This document shows, piece after piece, positions 14,266 through 17,356 of a stretch of 17,356 bases of DNA (position 1 is the stretch's first letter; every line of letters begins with the position of its first letter). Source of the DNA: CAYMDP01 sp964389375 (GTDB lineage Bacteria > Bdellovibrionota > Bdellovibrionia > Bdellovibrionales > UBA1609); assembly GCA_964389375.1 (NCBI GenBank), contig CAYMDP010000059.1, forward strand, positions 1-17,356, read 5' to 3'. Made by a program: the position numbers and the translations under genes. The notes under the pieces were generated by a model. The model did not search any database, had not been told where the DNA came from, and was given only the letters and a program-made list of their open reading frames with translations.

Positions 14266-14916
14266 ATGAGGAGTATATTATTAATTTTATTTGGCTTAGT
14301 CGGGACAGTTTGTTTTGGATCTGACCTTCCAAATCTGGAGGGCCGTTATGATTTTGCTCCTCAACATTTGGAGCTTGTTCAAAAGCAACATCGGTTTTTG
14401 ATGTCCGCTCAAAGTGATGAGGCTCGGGCTTATCTTTTGAAGTCGAAAGATGAGGGTTACGCTTGCACAGCGAGGGGGAGTTTTAGATATCAGTGTATTC
14501 GGTTTGAAAAAATTCTCTCCGAGGATATGCAGACTCGCGAGGAGCTTCTTAAAAAGTATGGATCGAGCTTTTACGAGTTCTTAAGAGCGTCCTCAGATTA
14601 CTATCTAGAAAATGATGCTGAGTCTTTCAAGCAATTCGGACGGCTGCAAAGGTCGATTTTTGAGGCCAAGGTTTTTGACCACTTAAAGCTTCTTGTGTTT
14701 CGGGATCTAGTGAAAATCGAATTGCTTGATGCCAATGGGCGAGCGGATCAATATCTGGTTATAGAGAATGAGCGCTCTATTTACCGTCTTCATAGACAGG
14801 TGCAGCGGGTCCGTCCAAGATTTGATTTTATATTAAGCGAGGAGATCCTTTATCTTTACGAAGTGGCATACGCTTCCGAGGGTGAGGATGCTATTCCCAA
14901 AGCCCAGTTGTTGTAA
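14266..14916 (+). CDS. Secreted protein of unknown function
   Basis: A 216-residue protein I do not recognise. It begins with a clear Sec signal peptide (MRSILLILFGLVGTVCFG, cleavage around residue 18-19) and has no later membrane segment, so it is probably periplasmic or released. The mature part is largely helical and charged (for example REELLKKYGSSFYEFLRASSDYY, ~91-113, and FGRLQRSIFEAKVFDHLKL, ~124-142), with two cysteines close together (C66, C76) that may form a disulphide. The C-terminal part (LVKIELLDANGRADQYLVIENERSIYRL) looks like short beta strands. GGAGG lies 6-7 nt before the ATG. It is isolated between the katG terminator and the convergent SbtA-type gene, so it is probably monocistronic. 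Confidence 0.7.
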   Translation: MRSILLILFGLVGTVCFGSDLPNLEGRYDFAPQHLELVQKQHRFLMSAQSDEARAYLLKSKDEGYACTARGSFRYQCIRFEKILSEDMQTREELLKKYGSSFYEFLRASSDYYLENDAESFKQFGRLQRSIFEAKVFDHLKLLVFRDLVKIELLDANGRADQYLVIENERSIYRLHRQVQRVRPRFDFILSEEILYLYEVAYASEGEDAIPKAQLL

Positions 14917-14958
14917 AAAGCTTTTCTTCGTGTATGCGGTTGCACTTCCCAGAAAAGT

Positions 14959-15906
14959 TTAACGAATCAGTTTTGAGCTGAGTTCAAGGTAAAATGGAAT
15001 CCCAAAAATGAGATTCATTGGAAAAGTAAGGGCCAGAGGTAGAGCCAAATACAGGCTAGGGTTCGCAGATGGAATCGAGGATCTGACTGCGGCGGGGGCC
15101 GCGATGTAAGAGGCACTCCCTACCAGCGTAGCGATGAGAATTTGATCTCCCTGAGACACCCCGAGAAGGTGGCCGAGGAAGAGCGATAAGCTTCCGCACA
15201 TTAGCGGAAATATTACGGCAAGTGGAAAGACCAGGGTTTTAAATTTCCAGGCCTGTCCAAGCTGCTTCTGGGCGACGAAGCCCAAGTCGAGTAAGAAAAA
15301 TGCAAGGACCCCTTTAAAAGAACTCTGAACAACCGGAGAGATGCTGGTCCAAGATTTTTCGTTCATTAAAAGACCTATCGCAAAGCCGCCTAAAAGAAGG
15401 ACTACAGATTTCGCAGAGAATATGGATGCAAATATCGAGCGTCTTGAAAGGGATTTTTTTGAGTTCCTTTGGTATAGATAGACTCCTGTTAATATCGCAG
15501 GAATTTCCATCAAAGCCATGATGGCCACCATGTAGCCGCTAAATTCGAGTTCTCGATTTTCTAAAATTCCCTGGGCGGTGATAAATGTGACTGCGCTAAC
15601 CGATCCATATGCGGCTGCAATGGCCGCAGCATCCGCAACACCAAGTCGCTTTTTGATCAATAAGAACATAGCAATCGGAAGAACGAAACAGGATCCCAGT
15701 CCAAGCATTAGGGCTGGAACAAAACCAGAAAGGTCCTCGGCAATTCGGACCTCATGCCCGCCTTTAAGTCCCAAAGACAGAAGCAAGAAAATCGAGAGAA
15801 ATTTAGAGACCGCTCCAGGGACCTCTAAGTCGGACTTAATCCAAGAGGCAAATGCCCCCAGAATAAAAAACAATATGATTAAGTCAAAGTGTGCAAGGTG
15901 GTTCAT
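14959..15906 (-). CDS. sbtA: SbtA-type sodium-dependent bicarbonate permease
   Basis: A 315-residue inner-membrane protein of about ten transmembrane segments. The two inverted halves of the family show their paired signatures: DAAAIAAAYGSVSAVTFITA (~91-110) in the first half, and LVGSASYIAAPAAVRSSIP (~262-280) followed by ANPSLYLALPLALTFPMNLIFGIPFYL (~281-307) in the second. Both match SbtA closely. Cyanobacterial SbtA imports bicarbonate with sodium; in a heterotroph the same protein could supply bicarbonate for carboxylases or move another anion. Start: AGGAAA lies about 8 nt before the ATG, but inside a hairpin (15908-15932). No SbtB-like PII regulator gene is next to it in the window. 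The family call is strong; the substrate is inferred. Confidence 0.85.
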   Translation of the reverse strand: MNHLAHFDLIILFFILGAFASWIKSDLEVPGAVSKFLSIFLLLSLGLKGGHEVRIAEDLSGFVPALMLGLGSCFVLPIAMFLLIKKRLGVADAAAIAAAYGSVSAVTFITAQGILENRELEFSGYMVAIMALMEIPAILTGVYLYQRNSKKSLSRRSIFASIFSAKSVVLLLGGFAIGLLMNEKSWTSISPVVQSSFKGVLAFFLLDLGFVAQKQLGQAWKFKTLVFPLAVIFPLMCGSLSLFLGHLLGVSQGDQILIATLVGSASYIAAPAAVRSSIPSANPSLYLALPLALTFPMNLIFGIPFYLELSSKLIR

Positions 15907-15907
15907 T

Positions 15908-15932
15908 GGGGACTTTCCTGTTTAAAGTTCCC
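15908..15932 (-). promoter_or_regulatory. Hairpin enclosing the sbtA ribosome binding site
   Basis: In the minus-strand RNA GGGAACUUU pairs with AAAGUCCCC (one A-C mismatch in nine pairs) around a 7-nt loop. The AGGAAA ribosome site occupies the loop and 3' stem, and the hairpin base is one nucleotide from the AUG. Folding would hide the ribosome site, suggesting translational control. Confidence 0.4.
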
Positions 15933-16040
15933 AAAATTCCAAAATAGAAGGAAATTGGGAGCGGACTATTCCGATTGCCAACTTATTTAGACAAAAACTC
16001 GGCTAAGCCAGAGTATGGGCCTCAGGCCTAAAAAGAAAAT

Positions 16041-16117
<77 letters not shown>

Positions 16118-16132
16118 ACGTAAGGCTGAGGG

Positions 16133-16146
16133 GCGTATAAATACGC
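16133..16146 (-). promoter_or_regulatory. Palindromic -10 region upstream of tRNA-Pro
   Basis: On the minus strand GCGTAT-TT-ATACGC is a 14-bp dyad containing a TATTTA -10-like hexamer, 16 nt before the tRNA 5' end. No good -35 was found. Confidence 0.3.
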
Positions 16147-16281
16147 TGGACCCGCTTTGGAAGAAAGCTCTTTTTTGCCCAACCAAGGTCTTAACGCAAA
16201 CAGCTAAGTGCTATAAATTTTTATTGCCAGATGAATAGAACATTTTTTAGGATTTGCCATGCGCGTTGATCTTGGTCTGTT

Positions 16282-16304
16282 AGACTTCCCACAAGTCTGG
16301 TGGG
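16282..16304 (+). promoter_or_regulatory. Mutually exclusive hairpins upstream of the porin gene
   Basis: AGACTT-CCCAC-AAGTCT (16282-16298) is one perfect stem. CCCAC-AAGTCTG-GTGGG (16288-16304) is another that reuses the loop and 3' arm of the first. The two cannot form together. This lies about 95 nt upstream of the porin ATG, in or near its 5' leader. Confidence 0.3.
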
Positions 16305-16355
16305 CTAAGGTTCGGGTGCGAGCAACGGGGACAACACTTTTAATAGGCAATAAAA

Positions 16356-16370
16356 GTTTACAAAGTAAAC
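16356..16370 (+). promoter_or_regulatory. Inverted repeat just upstream of the porin ribosome site
   Basis: GTTTAC-AAA-GTAAAC is a perfect 6-3-6 dyad ending 13 nt before the AAGGAG ribosome site. It could be a 5' stabilising hairpin of an abundant mRNA or an operator. The rest of 16118-16355 shows no gene. Confidence 0.35.
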
Positions 16371-16395
16371 GAGAGTTAACAACAAGGAGATACAC

Positions 16396-17356
16396 ATGAA
16401 AAGACTACTTATATGCGCGACGCTTTTGGCAGCTGTGCCAGTAGCTAACGCTGCGGAAGGTAATTTCAGCCATTCAGCTGAGTACCGCGTTCGATACCAG
16501 AACGATATGGCCAAAAACGGAAACAAAGATACTACGACTGAGCAGGGAATTAAACACCGCTTCCGTTTAAACACGACCTTCAAGTCGGGCGAGAATTTCT
16601 CTGCTCACTTGGCTCTTCTTCATAACAACACTTTCGGAACGGCTGTTCCAACAACATCTTCAACTCCAAATGGTGTAGCGGACGCTGAGAATATGCTTTT
16701 GGTAAACGAAGCCTACGCAACTTGGATGATGTCTGATTCAACTGCATTAAAAGTTGGTCGCGGTGGATTCACTATGGCAGACGGTTCAGTTGTTGCTCAA
16801 AACGATTGGGAAGACACTCCCTACGCGTTTGATGGAGCAATGTTAACTCACGAGATGGAGCCAGTAAGACTTAGCTTCTTCGCAGTTAAATTTGGTGAAG
16901 CTATGCCTGCACCAACTCCTGCAAACTCAACAGACCGAGAAGTTAATCTTTACGGCTTAAGCCTAGATGTTAAGAGTCTTCCTGAGTTTCTTAAGATGGC
17001 AAATGTCCATGTTATGCAGACTGTTGGAGATGCGAGCGCAAACACAAACGATAAGTCGATCTCAAGACTACGCTACGGTCTGACTTTAGCTGGTGATACT
17101 GCGGGAATTGACTATCGTGCGACATACGCTGCGGTAGACGGAACTCTTAAGGACACAGATTCAACTATTGTAGACACTAAAGAAGCGTCTAGCATGATGC
17201 ATTTCGAGCTTGGCTACAGCATGCCTGAAGTTATGGCGAGCCGCGTGTCTCTTGCTTACCACTCAGACACTGGTGATAAGTCTTCCTCTGCAACTAAGAA
17301 CGAGAAGTATGACTCTTTCTTCTACGACAAGCACAACAACTCTGGTTACATGGATG
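16396..17356 (+). CDS. Outer-membrane beta-barrel porin-like protein, C-terminus missing
   Basis: 320 codons are open from the ATG to the window edge, with no stop. An ideal AAGGAG (16384-16389) sits 6 nt upstream. The N-terminus MKRLLICATLLAAVPVANA is a Sec signal peptide cut after Ala19. The mature part alternates polar and hydrophobic residues in strand-length blocks (HSAEYRVRYQ, GIKHRFRLNTTF, NFSAHLALLH, VRLSFFAVKF), and has loops rich in Asn, Thr and Asp. VNEAYATWMMSDSTALKVGRGGF (~104-126) reads like the strand-turn found in alginate-export/major-outer-membrane porins, where LxxGR is common. The codon use (mostly TTC and TAC) and the ideal SD point to high expression. Role: probably a general or sugar/ion-permeable pore in the outer membrane. 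The exact family is not settled without the C-terminus. Confidence 0.8.
   Translation, partial: MKRLLICATLLAAVPVANAAEGNFSHSAEYRVRYQNDMAKNGNKDTTTEQGIKHRFRLNTTFKSGENFSAHLALLHNNTFGTAVPTTSSTPNGVADAENMLLVNEAYATWMMSDSTALKVGRGGFTMADGSVVAQNDWEDTPYAFDGAMLTHEMEPVRLSFFAVKFGEAMPAPTPANSTDREVNLYGLSLDVKSLPEFLKMANVHVMQTVGDASANTNDKSISRLRYGLTLAGDTAGIDYRATYAAVDGTLKDTDSTIVDTKEASSMMHFELGYSMPEVMASRVSLAYHSDTGDKSSSATKNEKYDSFFYDKHNNSGYMD

Noticed and set aside
14921..14957. CTTTTC...GAAAAG pair as a terminator between the secreted-protein and SbtA-type genes
   Set aside because: The stem is only 6 bp, A/T-rich, with a 25-nt loop and no T-run.
16305..16583. Minus-strand 92-codon frame over the porin start
   Set aside because: It overlaps the porin signal peptide, ribosome site and leader, has no SD of its own, and reads as noise.

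Overview
This 17.4 kb window is ordinary-looking bacterial chromosome of a Gram-negative organism. That rests on two lipoprotein-type or exported enzymes, a Sec-signal outer-membrane beta-barrel protein, prepilin-type proteins and a DsbA-like periplasmic thiol protein. The family mix (several large divergent pseudopilins, a zinc peptidase paired with an ATP-grasp ligase, an SbtA-type transporter in a genome with no phototrophy genes in view) makes me think of Bdellovibrionota, but this is an inference from gene content; no rRNA or other taxonomic marker is present. No CRISPR array, insertion sequence, phage or att site was seen.

Layout. 1-913 (minus): the start of a receiver-like gene, 6 nt downstream of a TrmB-type tRNA methyltransferase. 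979-3038 (plus): a tight two-gene unit of a HExxH zinc peptidase and a D-Ala-D-Ala-ligase-like ATP-grasp enzyme. 2994-9245: a surface-structure block with a family-2 glycosyltransferase (minus), a divergent two-gene operon of pseudopilins (plus), a convergent 612-residue prepilin-like protein (minus), and a divergent multi-pass GT-C-type membrane glycosyltransferase (plus). 9324-10923 (minus): a DsbA-like lipoprotein and a DUF1653-GNAT fusion. 11222-14097 (plus): a DUF1428 protein and an exported catalase-peroxidase with an elaborate upstream region. 14266-14916 (plus): a secreted protein of unknown function. 14959-15906 (minus): an SbtA-type bicarbonate permease. 16041-16117 (minus): tRNA-Pro(UGG). 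16396-end (plus): a porin-like outer-membrane protein that runs off the window.

How the genes may work together. Three prepilin-type proteins sit between two glycosyltransferases and show the hallmarks of a tip complex: one lacks the Glu+5 residue, and the convergent one is huge and cysteine-rich. A cysteine-rich exported structure would need thiol oxidation, and a DsbA-like lipoprotein lies nearby, though nothing shows the link. The peptidase/ligase pair looks like a unit that makes and cuts the same kind of peptide-like bond. KatG carries its own export signal, so peroxide would be removed in the envelope; its upstream region holds an ATAG-N7-CTAT box, a 10-bp inverted repeat and a perfect 14-bp palindrome.

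The strongest candidates for something undescribed are the glycosyltransferase-bracketed pseudopilin cluster and the metallopeptidase/ATP-grasp pair. The rest is mostly recognisable housekeeping or accessory metabolism with interesting local regulatory structure.
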